Notes under the pieces: model-generated
Database searches by the model: none
What the model saw: the letters and a program-made list of their open reading frames with translations, nothing else
What the model was told of the DNA's origin: nothing
Shown here: positions 1 to 6,008 of the stretch, in pieces
How positions within the stretch are numbered: position 1 is the first letter of the stretch
Layout: every line of letters begins with the position of its first letter
Assembly: GCA_913058555.1 (NCBI GenBank)
Contig: CAJXRJ010000341.1
Location: 1 to 7,939 of the forward strand
Direction: 5' to 3'
DNA: 7,939 bases
DNA from: an uncultured bacterium
GTDB lineage: Bacteria; Planctomycetota; UBA1135; GCA-002686595
Translations under genes and position numbers: made by a program

Positions 1-48
1 CGAGATCATGCCTAGTCTCGTGGGCTCGGAGATGTGTATAAGAGACAG
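1..48 (+). other. Illumina Nextera i7 adapter remnant (not genomic)
   Basis: Bases 1-6 (CGAGAT) match the 3' end of the Illumina P7 oligo. Bases 7-14 (CATGCCTA) sit where the i7 index belongs and match, from memory, Nextera index N706. Bases 15-29 are GTCTCGTGGGCTCGG, the Nextera read-2 adapter. Bases 30-48 are AGATGTGTATAAGAGACAG, the 19-bp Tn5 mosaic end. The match is exact and in the right order. Translations across it give the well-known contaminant peptides MCIRDR and MYKRQ. It interrupts larC, so this is a contig end with untrimmed adapter and not a natural Tn5 insertion. Confidence 0.98.
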
Positions 49-165
49 GGCTCGGAGGTGTTCGAGGGTGAATTCAGCCTGCCCGAGGTCCAGCAGTGCC
101 GCGAGGAACATATCCCCGGCCATCCCGCCGAAGGGCTCGATCAGGAGCGTCTTGGTCTGTGCCAT
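49..165 (-). CDS. larC: LarC, nickel-pincer cofactor synthesis protein (N-terminal 39 codons only)
   Basis: Reading leftward from the ATG at 163-165 gives 39 codons that begin MAQTKTLLIEPFGGMAGDMF and continue LAALLDLGQAEFTLEHLRA. The pattern 'LxxxPFxGxxGDMxLxALLDLG' is the characteristic start of LarC proteins (formerly DUF111). In characterised systems LarC is the CTP-dependent nickel insertase that completes the nickel-pincer nucleotide cofactor of lactate racemase and related LarA enzymes, after LarB and LarE. LarC is usually about 400 residues, so roughly nine tenths is missing: the gene is cut by the adapter and is not a natural pseudogene. No Shine-Dalgarno is visible, and TACCCT lies 7 nt before the ATG. 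It follows comF on the same strand after 150 bp. The short length is the main limit on certainty. Confidence 0.82.
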
Positions 166-172
166 TGGCGGA

Positions 173-178
173 AGGGTA
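173..178 (-). promoter_or_regulatory. TACCCT element before larC (possible leaderless -10 box)
   Basis: TACCCT on the minus strand, 7 nt before the larC ATG. It fits the TANNNT form of a -10 box and matches similar hexamers before four other starts in this window. No -35 was recognised. That it is a promoter is inference. Confidence 0.35.
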
Positions 179-315
179 GCGGACCTGGAGCAAGGATGGC
201 GGCCCGAGCAGCCCGCTGAATGATGGCCCCCTCCACGGACCGGCCCCGCTGAGCGGACCTCGGGCCCCGAAGCCCTGTCCAAGGCCGCCGCCTCGCGGCT
301 GGTGCTCATCACGCT

Positions 316-1173
316 TCAGGCCCGGGCCAGGGCCATGAGATGGACTTCGCCGGCGCCCATGTCCTTGAGGATCCGGGCGCAGGCCCCCGCGGTCGCCCCA
401 GTGGTCATGACGTCGTCCACAACCCACGCCACGGTCCCCTGGGGAATCCTCGCCGACGGGACGCCACGGAAGGCCCCCGACACGTTCTTGCGGCGCCCTG
501 GCGCCGCAGGATCCCCCTGGGACCACGTGGCCCGCACGCGCCGGAGCAACGGACAGTAACGGCCGGCACCTAGCGCGGCGAACTCCCGGGCCAACCGGGC
601 CGCTTGGTCATGGCCACGCTCGATCCGGCGGGACACATGAAGCGGGACGGGCACAAGGATGGCCGGGCGCCGATCCGAGGCGCGCTCCGCGCGTGCCTTG
701 GCATCCGGCCCATGGGTCGGGTCACCGCATCCGCCCAGCCGAAGAACCTGCTCCGCGATCACATCCCAAGCGGCGGCCGCAAGGGGCCCCGCCAAATCGG
801 TACGGCCACCGTGTTTGAAGCCGAGGATCCAATCCCGCGTGGAGCTCGCTCCGTAGTCAAACGCGCAAACCGCCCGAGCGAACGTCGGTGGGTACCTTCG
901 ACACTCCGAGCAGAGCGCGCCATCTGTGATGCCCTCGGCAAGGGGCCCGGCACACCGCCGGCAGCGATCCCCCTGGAGTCCCTCGAGGCCATGATCGGAA
1001 CACGCCGCGGGGCCCGAGGTCGAAACGGCTTCCCGGCGGCACACCCAGCACCGGTCCGGCCAAAGGGCGTCGGCCACGTCCCCTGCCAAGGCCCGCGCCA
1101 TGGCTCCTGCCCAAGCGGGCGGCCGCCACCAAGCGCTACGAAACCGGCTCCTCCGACTTATCGCCCCTTCCAT
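316..1173 (-). CDS. comF: ComF family phosphoribosyltransferase / amidophosphoribosyltransferase-like protein
   Basis: A 285-residue protein when started at the ATG at 1173. It opens with a zinc-finger-like region: CWVC at residues 42-45, CRRC at 71-74 and CSEC at 88-91. It then has the ComF signatures 'ILGFKHGGRTDLAGPLA', 'LVPVPLHVSRRIERGHDQAARLA', 'RKNVSGAF' and the PRPP-binding motif VVDDVMTTGAT at 251-261. ComF proteins are linked to DNA uptake in competent bacteria, but most bacteria carry one and its exact role there is unclear. The start is uncertain. ATG 1101 gives 261 residues and the usual short lead into the first CxxC, with AGGAG only 2 nt away. ATG 1173 has TATCCC 5 nt upstream. 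The open frame runs on to a TTG at 1278. It lies between larC and a membrane-protein gene on the same strand. Identity is secure. Confidence 0.93.
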   Translation of the reverse strand: MEGAISRRSRFRSAWWRPPAWAGAMARALAGDVADALWPDRCWVCRREAVSTSGPAACSDHGLEGLQGDRCRRCAGPLAEGITDGALCSECRRYPPTFARAVCAFDYGASSTRDWILGFKHGGRTDLAGPLAAAAWDVIAEQVLRLGGCGDPTHGPDAKARAERASDRRPAILVPVPLHVSRRIERGHDQAARLAREFAALGAGRYCPLLRRVRATWSQGDPAAPGRRKNVSGAFRGVPSARIPQGTVAWVVDDVMTTGATAGACARILKDMGAGEVHLMALARA

Positions 1174-1178
1174 TCCAG

Positions 1179-1184
1179 GGGATA
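1179..1184 (-). promoter_or_regulatory. TATCCC element before the chosen comF start
   Basis: TATCCC on the minus strand, 5 nt before the ATG at 1173. It matches the recurring TAYCYY pattern and is the main reason for preferring this start over 1101. It could be chance. Confidence 0.28.
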
Positions 1185-1273
1185 CGACGATCGGACCCCG
1201 AAGAGGTTGCACGCCAACGCCGCCTTCCGACGCAACGGGCCGCCTTCGGTGCGATTGCGGCCGCCCGGGCATG

Positions 1274-1330
1274 GGCAACGGCAGAACTCAGCCGCGAAAC
1301 TCAGCCGCGACTCTCAGCTGGGCCGTTGCC
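1274..1330. repeat. 9-bp inverted repeat enclosing a tandem repeat
   Basis: GGCAACGGC at 1274-1282 is exactly complementary to GCCGTTGCC at 1322-1330, with 39 nt between. The outer arm begins 6 nt after the stop codon of the minus-strand membrane-protein gene, so its mRNA could fold into a large stem-loop. No U-tract follows on the minus strand, so it is not a classic intrinsic terminator. It may protect or process the 3' end, or be a protein-binding site. Confidence 0.6.
1285..1310. repeat. Two perfect 13-bp tandem repeats (AACTCAGCCGCGA)
   Basis: AACTCAGCCGCGA occurs at 1285-1297 and again, directly abutting, at 1298-1310. A partial CTCAG follows at 1313-1317. The pair sits inside the loop of the 1274-1330 inverted repeat, in the gap between the membrane-protein gene and comF. 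It may be a recent slippage duplication or a paired binding site. Confidence 0.85.
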
Positions 1331-1336
1331 GATGGA

Positions 1337-1987
1337 TCAATCGGCGGTGTCGAGATCGAAGTCTTCGGGCAGCGATCGAAGGCCAGAAAGCCCCGAGCCC
1401 GTGCGCTTGGCCCGCTCGTTCGCAGGCCCCACGGCCGAACCCCGTTGGGGAAGTCCGGTCTCGCGGATCAGCCGGGCCACGTAGTCCTCGACCGTGTCGT
1501 TATCCCCCGACTCGATGCCGAAGAGATCCCCCACTTCCCGGGCCACGGCCGGTTCCGCCCGGAAATCCCGGGGGTTGTCGGTGAAGTACTCCCGGACGTA
1601 GCGCCGGAAGGCCCAGACCGACCACCACCAGCCGCTGAACAGCAGGCCGATCGCCCCGGCGACGATGATTCCAACCCACGCCATGGACAGCGGAGCCTCA
1701 CCGGGGGGAGCCTCGCGGAAGCGTCCGATGAGCTGGAATCCGAATCCTGCAAGGAGGAACGCGAACCCGAGAGTCGTCTGCACTCGGTTGTAGACGTATT
1801 CCCGAACCGACTGGAGTCGGCCCATGGATCGCCCGAAGTAGCGCCCCACGAGGGACCGCGGATGCTCGAACAGGGTCGAGTTGGCGATCAGGAAGGCCCC
1901 CACGATGCACGAAACCAAACCGAGGGAAATCCAATCCGCGCCCCCGAAGAGGCTTGTCTCGGGCACCTGGTTTGCGAGCAGGAACAT
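1337..1987 (-). CDS. Three-helix membrane protein with acidic cytoplasmic-type tail, function unknown
   Basis: A 216-residue protein that I do not recognise. Hydrophobic segments lie at about residues 18-39 (WISLGLVSCIVGAFLIANST), 72-89 (TLGFAFLLAGFGFQLIGRF) and 101-125 (MAWVGIIVAGAIGLLFSGWW). A basic, aromatic stretch after the third (AFRRYVREYFTDNPRDF, about 126-142) leads into a soluble tail of about 75 residues that ends in acidic SLPEDFDLDTAD. By the positive-inside rule the tail is probably cytoplasmic. There is no cleavable signal peptide and no catalytic motif. It starts at ATG 1987 with no Shine-Dalgarno, but TACCTT lies 6 nt upstream. It is first of three minus-strand genes and is divergent from the NADP reductase. 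That it is a real gene rests on the clean helices and on having no good rival frame. Confidence 0.82.
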   Translation of the reverse strand: MFLLANQVPETSLFGGADWISLGLVSCIVGAFLIANSTLFEHPRSLVGRYFGRSMGRLQSVREYVYNRVQTTLGFAFLLAGFGFQLIGRFREAPPGEAPLSMAWVGIIVAGAIGLLFSGWWWSVWAFRRYVREYFTDNPRDFRAEPAVAREVGDLFGIESGDNDTVEDYVARLIRETGLPQRGSAVGPANERAKRTGSGLSGLRSLPEDFDLDTAD

Positions 1988-1993
1988 AGGTGG

Positions 1994-1999
1994 AAGGTA
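1994..1999 (-). promoter_or_regulatory. TACCTT element before the membrane-protein gene (possible leaderless -10 box)
   Basis: TACCTT on the minus strand, 6 nt before the ATG at 1987. It fits TANNNT and the TAYCYY pattern seen at four other starts here. No -35 was recognised. Confidence 0.35.
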
Positions 2000-2109
2000 G
2001 ATGTCAGGGAACCCCGGGGCAAGCTCCCCATCGGAAAGGCCGCTCGATCCCCTTGCGAACCCCTCTGCTGGGCTCGAAGCTGGACGTATGGTCGCGCCCC
2101 GCCTTAGGG

Positions 2110-2123
2110 TTGGCCCGGGCCAA
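2110..2123. promoter_or_regulatory. 14-bp perfect palindrome in the divergent spacer (possible operator)
   Basis: TTGGCCCGGGCCAA is a perfect palindrome in the 240-bp gap between the divergent membrane-protein and reductase genes (1988-2227). It is about 105 bp from the reductase start and about 120 bp from the membrane-protein start. Its place suits a dimeric regulator, but GGCCCGGGCC cores are common in GC-rich DNA, so the role is speculative. Confidence 0.25.
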
Positions 2124-2227
2124 TCCCGCCGCCAACCCCGCTGCGGGCTGGGACCTGGCCCCAGCCTACGCCGGGCGCCGGGACCTCACCGCACGGCCCC
2201 TCCCATCGGAATCGCACCTCTCCCCAC

Positions 2228-3010
2228 ATGAAAATCACCGGCCCCAACGCGGAAGTCAGCGCCCGCCATGACTGGACCGATGGCCTGGCCACATTCAGCG
2301 TCAAGCCCATCGGATGGCAGCTTCCGGACTTCATTCCGGGCCAATTCGCCAACCTCGCCATGCCCTCTGGCGACGACTGGGATACCGAGCACGGCAAAGC
2401 GGTGCGGCGCGCGTACTCCATCGCGTCGTCGCCGGGTCAGGACGCCCTCGAGTTCTTCATCCGCCGCGTGGACGACGGGGAGCTCACCCCGAGCCTCTTC
2501 AACCTCCAGCCCGGCCACGCAGTCCACCTGGACCAGCGCATCGCCGGGCACTTCACGCTTGAGGGCGCGCAACCAGCTGAAGATCTCGTCCTCGTGGGCA
2601 CGGGCACCGGTGTCGCGCCGTACCGCCCAATGGTCCTGCAAGAGGGCGTCTTCGAGCGCTTTGGCCGGGTCATCCTGCTATACAGCGATCGATATGTTCA
2701 CGACCTCGGTTACATCGAGGAGTTCGAAGCCCTGGCCAAGAAGAACGACCGCTTCCACTTCTTCCCGACCATCACGGGCGACGTGCCCGAGTCCGATTGG
2801 GCAGGCCTTCGGGGGCGCGTGCAGACCTTCCTGACCCAAGAGGCCTACGAGCGCCTCACGGGCAAGCCACTGACGCCAGACAGGGCCCAGGTGTATCTGT
2901 GTGGCAACCCCAAGATGGTCATCGACGTGCAGGCCAGCCTCGAGGGCTACGGCTTCGTGAAGCACAAGAAGCGCGAACCCGGTCAGATTCACATGGAGAA
3001 GTACTGGTAG
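2228..3010 (+). CDS. fpr: Ferredoxin/flavodoxin-NADP(+) reductase
   Basis: A 260-residue FAD enzyme, the usual size for bacterial ferredoxin-NADP reductases (EC 1.18.1.2). They pass electrons between NADPH and ferredoxin or flavodoxin in the cytoplasm, often for oxidative-stress defence or reductive biosynthesis. The N-terminal FAD-binding barrel has RRAYSIAS at residues 60-67 (the RxYS flavin motif). The NADP domain has VGTGTGVAPYRPM at 123-135 and YLCGNPKMV at 223-231. The chain ends in MEKYW: the C-terminal aromatic residue is typical of this bacterial subclass, where it stacks near the flavin. The ATG at 2228 gives an N-terminus that lines up with E. coli Fpr ('WTDGLATFSV'), and no Shine-Dalgarno precedes it. 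It stands alone, divergent from the membrane-protein gene and convergent with the acidic secreted protein. The electron partner is not encoded here. Confidence 0.95.
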   Translation: MKITGPNAEVSARHDWTDGLATFSVKPIGWQLPDFIPGQFANLAMPSGDDWDTEHGKAVRRAYSIASSPGQDALEFFIRRVDDGELTPSLFNLQPGHAVHLDQRIAGHFTLEGAQPAEDLVLVGTGTGVAPYRPMVLQEGVFERFGRVILLYSDRYVHDLGYIEEFEALAKKNDRFHFFPTITGDVPESDWAGLRGRVQTFLTQEAYERLTGKPLTPDRAQVYLCGNPKMVIDVQASLEGYGFVKHKKREPGQIHMEKYW

Positions 3011-3053
3011 ACGCAGGGGCGTTCACCCGCCCGGGCCAAGCCACCAGGCGCAT

Positions 3054-3095
3054 AAAAAAGAGCCTGCGCCGCGAGTCATCGCGGCGCAGGCTCTT
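3054..3095 (-). terminator. Strong intrinsic terminator for the acidic-protein gene
   Basis: Arms 3058-3074 and 3079-3095 form a perfect 17-bp stem around a GTCA loop. Read on the minus strand it is followed by TTTTTT (plus-strand A-run 3054-3059, overlapping the stem base). It begins 24 nt after the stop at 3119, as expected for the minus-strand gene. Read on the plus strand it lies 48 nt after the fpr stop but has no U-tract, so any termination of fpr there would be weaker. Confidence 0.92.
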
Positions 3096-3118
3096 CGCTT
3101 GGACGCAGCGGTCCCCGA

Positions 3119-4093
3119 TCAGTTGAAGTCCGCGGTGCTTTCGTACTCGCCTTCGAAGTCCTGGGTGAACGTGATCTGGAAATCCTCGCCCTGGGACTGG
3201 TTGTTCACGATCTCAAGGGCGACGGCGCCACCGAACTCAAGGTTCAGGGCGTGGCCCTTTTCCATGTCCCACGTCAAAGTCCCCTCGCACTCGAACGAGA
3301 ACTGGAACGCCTGGGTGATCTCCACGCCTTCGGGTGCACCGTCGGGCGTCTGCTCCGTTTCGACCGTCGTCTCCACATCGCCGATGATCTTGATCGTCGC
3401 CACGCCGTCCTCGATAGAGACCAGTTTGCCTTCGAGTTCGCCGGAGAGGTTGTCGCGGAACTGATCGCTGAATTCGTTCCCGCGGTCACCGTCCTCATCA
3501 TCGGAGTCGATCTTGAGGTCGCCGGAGGGGTTGGAGATGTAGTGGAATGCCTGGACGTCGATCTCCCACGTGTCGCCGACGTCGACATCGTCTTCGGGCA
3601 TGAGGAAGAGGAAGTCCGCATCGGCATCGAGGTTCTCGAGAAGCTCGTCGTCGGCCTGCTCGTCTTCGTCGGCAAAAGCGACCTCATACTCCCCATCGTC
3701 CTCGCTCCACTGGAACCGGACGCCGACGCCCTCGAGGCCGCTTTCTCCCTCGGACTCGGTGCTCTCCTCCTCACCGTCGGGCGCCACGACGACCTGGGAG
3801 CTCACGTCGTTCAGGGTCTCGTAGGTGCGCACGAGCTCGGTAGCCTTGCCATCGTCAATCGAAACGTACTCATCAACGAAGACAATCTCTTCCTCGTCGA
3901 GGATCGTGACCTCAGGCGTGTCGCCTTGTTCTTGCTCTTCGCCGTTGACCTCGACGACCACGGACTGGAGCTCAAGCTTGAGGGAGCTCGTGAAGCTCTT
4001 CGTGATTTTGGTGCCAGCTTCGACGCCCAGCTGGAGCGAATCGGGCGCAGATGCAATAGGGGCCAGAATGCCGAGAAGGAGTGCGGTGCGCAT
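3119..4093 (-). CDS. Secreted, highly acidic protein (DUF6263-like), function unknown
   Basis: A 324-residue protein with a short export signal (MRTALLLGILAPIASA, probable cleavage after residue 16). I count 85 Asp/Glu against 13 Lys/Arg, giving a very low predicted pI. The densest acidic runs are at about 131-150 and 191-210. The order of elements resembles planctomycete DUF6263-type proteins: 'SIDDGKATELVRTYETL' (78-94), 'LMPEDDVDVGDTWEI' (164-178), 'LVSIEDGVATIKIIG' (224-238) and 'GTLTWDMEKGHALNLEF' (271-287). That assignment is from memory and tentative. The acidity may reflect a saline habitat or metal binding. No Shine-Dalgarno precedes ATG 4093. A strong terminator follows the stop, which supports this strand over a long antisense frame at 3251-4102. 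Confidence 0.85.
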   Translation of the reverse strand: MRTALLLGILAPIASAPDSLQLGVEAGTKITKSFTSSLKLELQSVVVEVNGEEQEQGDTPEVTILDEEEIVFVDEYVSIDDGKATELVRTYETLNDVSSQVVVAPDGEEESTESEGESGLEGVGVRFQWSEDDGEYEVAFADEDEQADDELLENLDADADFLFLMPEDDVDVGDTWEIDVQAFHYISNPSGDLKIDSDDEDGDRGNEFSDQFRDNLSGELEGKLVSIEDGVATIKIIGDVETTVETEQTPDGAPEGVEITQAFQFSFECEGTLTWDMEKGHALNLEFGGAVALEIVNNQSQGEDFQITFTQDFEGEYESTADFN

Positions 4094-4216
4094 GGGAGGT
4101 AATGGTGCCCTGGACGGGCTTGTGGCTGAAGGTGTCCGAAAGGAAGGGCCGAGCGGCGCCCAAGCCCCCCGCCGCTGCGAAAGCGGGCCGGGCCATGGGA
4201 GTCGGTGGGTCCCGCC

Positions 4217-4222
4217 ATTATC
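4217..4222 (-). promoter_or_regulatory. Possible -10 box (GATAAT) for the acidic-protein gene
   Basis: GATAAT on the minus strand differs by one base from TATAAT. It lies about 123 nt upstream of the ATG at 4093. TTTCAC, 18 nt further upstream, is only a weak -35 match. AT-rich hexamers are rare here, which is the main reason to note it. Confidence 0.25.
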
Positions 4223-4330
4223 GGACGCTGCCCCGGCGTGGTGAAACGTTAGAAGCCCAGGATCTGGAAGAAGATTACGTCCACGTCACGGGGAGGCCAC
4301 GGAACGGATGCGGGGAGGCATCTCCCCCCC

Positions 4331-4349
4331 CTTGGCCCGTCGGCCCAAG
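4331..4349. promoter_or_regulatory. Imperfect 19-bp palindrome (possible operator)
   Basis: CTTGGCCCGTCGGCCCAAG is symmetric about T4340, with eight of nine arm pairs matching (the C4336/C4344 pair fails). It lies about 180 bp before the beta-helix start and just after an 8-C run. Both its shape and its place in a divergent promoter region suit a regulator site, but there is no independent support. Confidence 0.25.
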
Positions 4350-4417
4350 TGGACGCAGCAGGCATCCAGTCAAGAGCTGATGGCGAGGCGCGATCCTTGG
4401 ACAAGGCGGGAGGCGCG

Positions 4418-4435
4418 GATCGGGGCGCGCCGATC
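4418..4435. repeat. 6-bp inverted repeat GATCGG / CCGATC
   Basis: GATCGG at 4418-4423 and CCGATC at 4430-4435 are separated by GGCGCG, about 95 bp before the beta-helix start. It could be a small operator, or chance given the composition. Confidence 0.2.
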
Positions 4436-4529
4436 AGAAACGAGCGGTCATGCTAGCTTGGGAGGCCAGCAAGCCGCCTCTTCCCGGCGGCGCGCAAAGG
4501 CCTGCCCCCCACCTTCCCTAGCACTCGCC

Positions 4530-5951
4530 ATGAAGCACTGGCTCGCCCTCTTCCTCGGTTTCTCCCTCATCCCCCTCACCGGCGCCGACACCCTCTGGGT
4601 CGATCCCGTTGCCGGGTCCGATGGCGCTCCCGGAACCGAAGCTGAGCCGAAGAAAACCGTGACGGCCGCGCTGGAGAGCTTGGCCTCCAGCGGGAACGAC
4701 CACGTCATCCACCTCGCTGAGGGGACGTACGACGTCGCCGGCGGCGAGATCTTCCCTTGGCGTTCCTTCCAGGCCCTGTGCTTCGAAGGCGCCGGGAGCG
4801 GCACGCGCATCGAACTCGGCGTCACCGACGGAGCACTCATCGCCGACGGCTCGGATTCTGTTGCGGTCACGGGCCTCTACGTCGCCGGCACAGGCGACCA
4901 GCGCCTGGCGCGACTGAGCGCCGGAGGCGCCGCCCAGATTCGCCGCTGCACCTTCGATCAATGCGGCTCGCTGCTCTCCCAAGTCGGCGGACTCGATGCC
5001 CAGATGCGCATCACTGTCGAGGATTCCCTTCTCGATGGCTGCCGCGGCATTGGAGACAACCAAGGCTATGGGTCCTCACCCGGGTTCACCGTGATCCGCC
5101 GGTGCGTCTTCGATGGTTGCCTGGGCGTCGCGAGCGGAGCGGTGTTCCTCAGCACGGGCTCCAACGTGACCATCTACGACTCGATCGTCACCCGCGGTAC
5201 GAGCCCCACCAACTGCATTGGCAGCGCGGACTTCATCAGTGGCTGCACGATCGCCCACAACGCCGGGCCGGTTCCGGCCCTGGAGGGGACCCTGCGACCC
5301 CGGATCGAAAACTCGATCCTCGCGTTCAACGGCACCAGCCCGAGCGTGAGCACGTGGAACCGGCTCGACCACTGCCTCGTGGAGGACGGAAGCGGCACCC
5401 ACGTTGGACCGATCCTCACCGGCGATCCCCACTTCGTGAATGGTCTTGGCGGAGACCTGCGGCTGCGCGCCGGCTCACCGGCCGTGGACGTTGGATGGGT
5501 GGGCGCTACTGGGGCCCCGGACGCCACGGGGAGAGCCCGCAACGTCGATGGGGACTTCGACCATCAGTTGGCCGCCGACCTGGGGGCCCTGGAACTCAGA
5601 ACACTGGACCGCGCCCCCGGCGCGGGATTTGAGGTGCCCCTCGGCCAGCCGTACGCCCTCGAATTGACGGCCCCCCCCGGCAGCTTCTTTCACATGGCGT
5701 TCTCCCGCGGCGGCCTCGCGGTGACGCCCACCGCCACTCCGTATGGCGATCTCTGGCTGAGGCCGGGCGCCACCCGCGTGGCCTTCATCCCTGTCCAACA
5801 GAACACACCGCGTCCCTTCCTCCTGCCCCTCCAGGGAGGGAGCGCTCTGATCGGAGCACGAATCGGCTATCAGGGGGTCACACGTTCCCTCGCTGCTCCG
5901 AACTTCGCCGCATGGACGAACCCCATCGAGCTGACCATCGTCGCTCCATGA
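4530..5951 (+). CDS. Secreted right-handed parallel beta-helix protein (DUF1565-type)
   Basis: A 473-residue exported protein. MKHWLALFLGFSLIPLTGAD is a good signal peptide, probably cut after Gly18 or Ala19, and this decides the start: the frame is open from 4308, but the extra N-terminus looks non-coding. 'TLWVDPVAGSDGAPGTEAEPKKTVTAAL' (21-48) is the DUF1565-type opening of extracellular beta-helix proteins. Short repeating coils fill about 60-290 ('RRCTFDQC', 'VEDSLLDGC', 'RRCVFDGC', 'IYDSIVTRG', 'ENSILAFNG'). Next come 'DPHFVNGLGGDLRLRAGSPAVDVG' elements (299-322) and 'DLGALEL' (350-356), the usual end of this repeat class. The last ~100 residues form a separate all-beta-looking domain like the C-terminal domains of planctomycete secreted proteins. 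No catalytic residues were identified. The fold suggests polysaccharide binding or cleavage, or a surface role. TAGCAC precedes the ATG by 5 nt and no Shine-Dalgarno is present. The frame is intact through an 8-C run at 5671-5678. Confidence 0.9.
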   Translation: MKHWLALFLGFSLIPLTGADTLWVDPVAGSDGAPGTEAEPKKTVTAALESLASSGNDHVIHLAEGTYDVAGGEIFPWRSFQALCFEGAGSGTRIELGVTDGALIADGSDSVAVTGLYVAGTGDQRLARLSAGGAAQIRRCTFDQCGSLLSQVGGLDAQMRITVEDSLLDGCRGIGDNQGYGSSPGFTVIRRCVFDGCLGVASGAVFLSTGSNVTIYDSIVTRGTSPTNCIGSADFISGCTIAHNAGPVPALEGTLRPRIENSILAFNGTSPSVSTWNRLDHCLVEDGSGTHVGPILTGDPHFVNGLGGDLRLRAGSPAVDVGWVGATGAPDATGRARNVDGDFDHQLAADLGALELRTLDRAPGAGFEVPLGQPYALELTAPPGSFFHMAFSRGGLAVTPTATPYGDLWLRPGATRVAFIPVQQNTPRPFLLPLQGGSALIGARIGYQGVTRSLAAPNFAAWTNPIELTIVAP

Positions 5952-5994
5952 ATCAGGGGGCCAAGACAAAAAGACCCACGGGTCCCATTTAGGG

Positions 5995-6000
5995 TATCCT
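5995..6000 (+). promoter_or_regulatory. TATCCT element before the CXXCH-protein gene
   Basis: TATCCT lies 8 nt before the ATG at 6009 and is identical to the hexamer at 7301-7306. It fits a -10 box of a near-leaderless transcript. A GGGAG at 6001-6005 could be a ribosome site, but its 3-nt spacing is short. If the gene is instead read through from the beta-helix gene 57 bp upstream, this element may be unused. Confidence 0.35.
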
Positions 6001-6008
6001 GGGAGCAG

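Larger units (their letters stand above)
4094..4529. other. 436-bp intergenic spacer between divergent secreted-protein genes
   Basis: I see no convincing gene here. Short reading frames occur, but none has a good start or recognisable content. The spacer must hold promoters for the minus-strand acidic protein and the plus-strand beta-helix protein. It contains a possible minus-strand -10 (GATAAT, 4217-4222), an 8-C run (4324-4331), an imperfect 19-bp palindrome (4331-4349) and a GATCGG/CCGATC inverted repeat (4418-4423 / 4430-4435). Confidence 0.6.

Noticed and set aside
30..48. Tn5 mosaic end as evidence of a natural transposon
   Set aside because: It sits in exact Nextera order with P7 and index sequence and has no transposase or second end; it is a library artefact.
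8..223. Plus-strand frames at 8-223 and 34-219 starting in the adapter
   Set aside because: Their N-termini are translated adapter (MCIRDR and MYKRQ peptides), and the rest is antisense to larC and its leader.
604..1584. 326-codon plus-strand frame opposite comF
   Set aside because: Low-complexity Arg/Pro-rich translation with no motif, antisense to a clear ComF gene; typical GC-rich shadow.
1100..2107. 335-codon plus-strand frame opposite the membrane-protein gene
   Set aside because: Pro/Arg/Glu-rich without recognisable domains; the minus-strand frame gives clean transmembrane helices.
3251..4102. 283-codon plus-strand frame opposite the acidic protein, with a plausible-looking Leu/Val/Asp-rich translation
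   Set aside because: Asp and Glu codons read antisense as Val, Ile and Leu codons, which explains the look. The minus strand has a signal peptide, GC-ending codons and a well-placed U-tract terminator.
4308..4529. 74-codon N-terminal extension of the beta-helix frame
   Set aside because: Arg-rich, noncoding-looking sequence in front of a clear signal peptide starting at 4530.
5961..5990. Possible minus-strand terminator: small GACC/GGTC hairpin followed by TTTTT
   Set aside because: The stem is only 4-6 pairs with wobbles and no minus-strand gene lies upstream of it.
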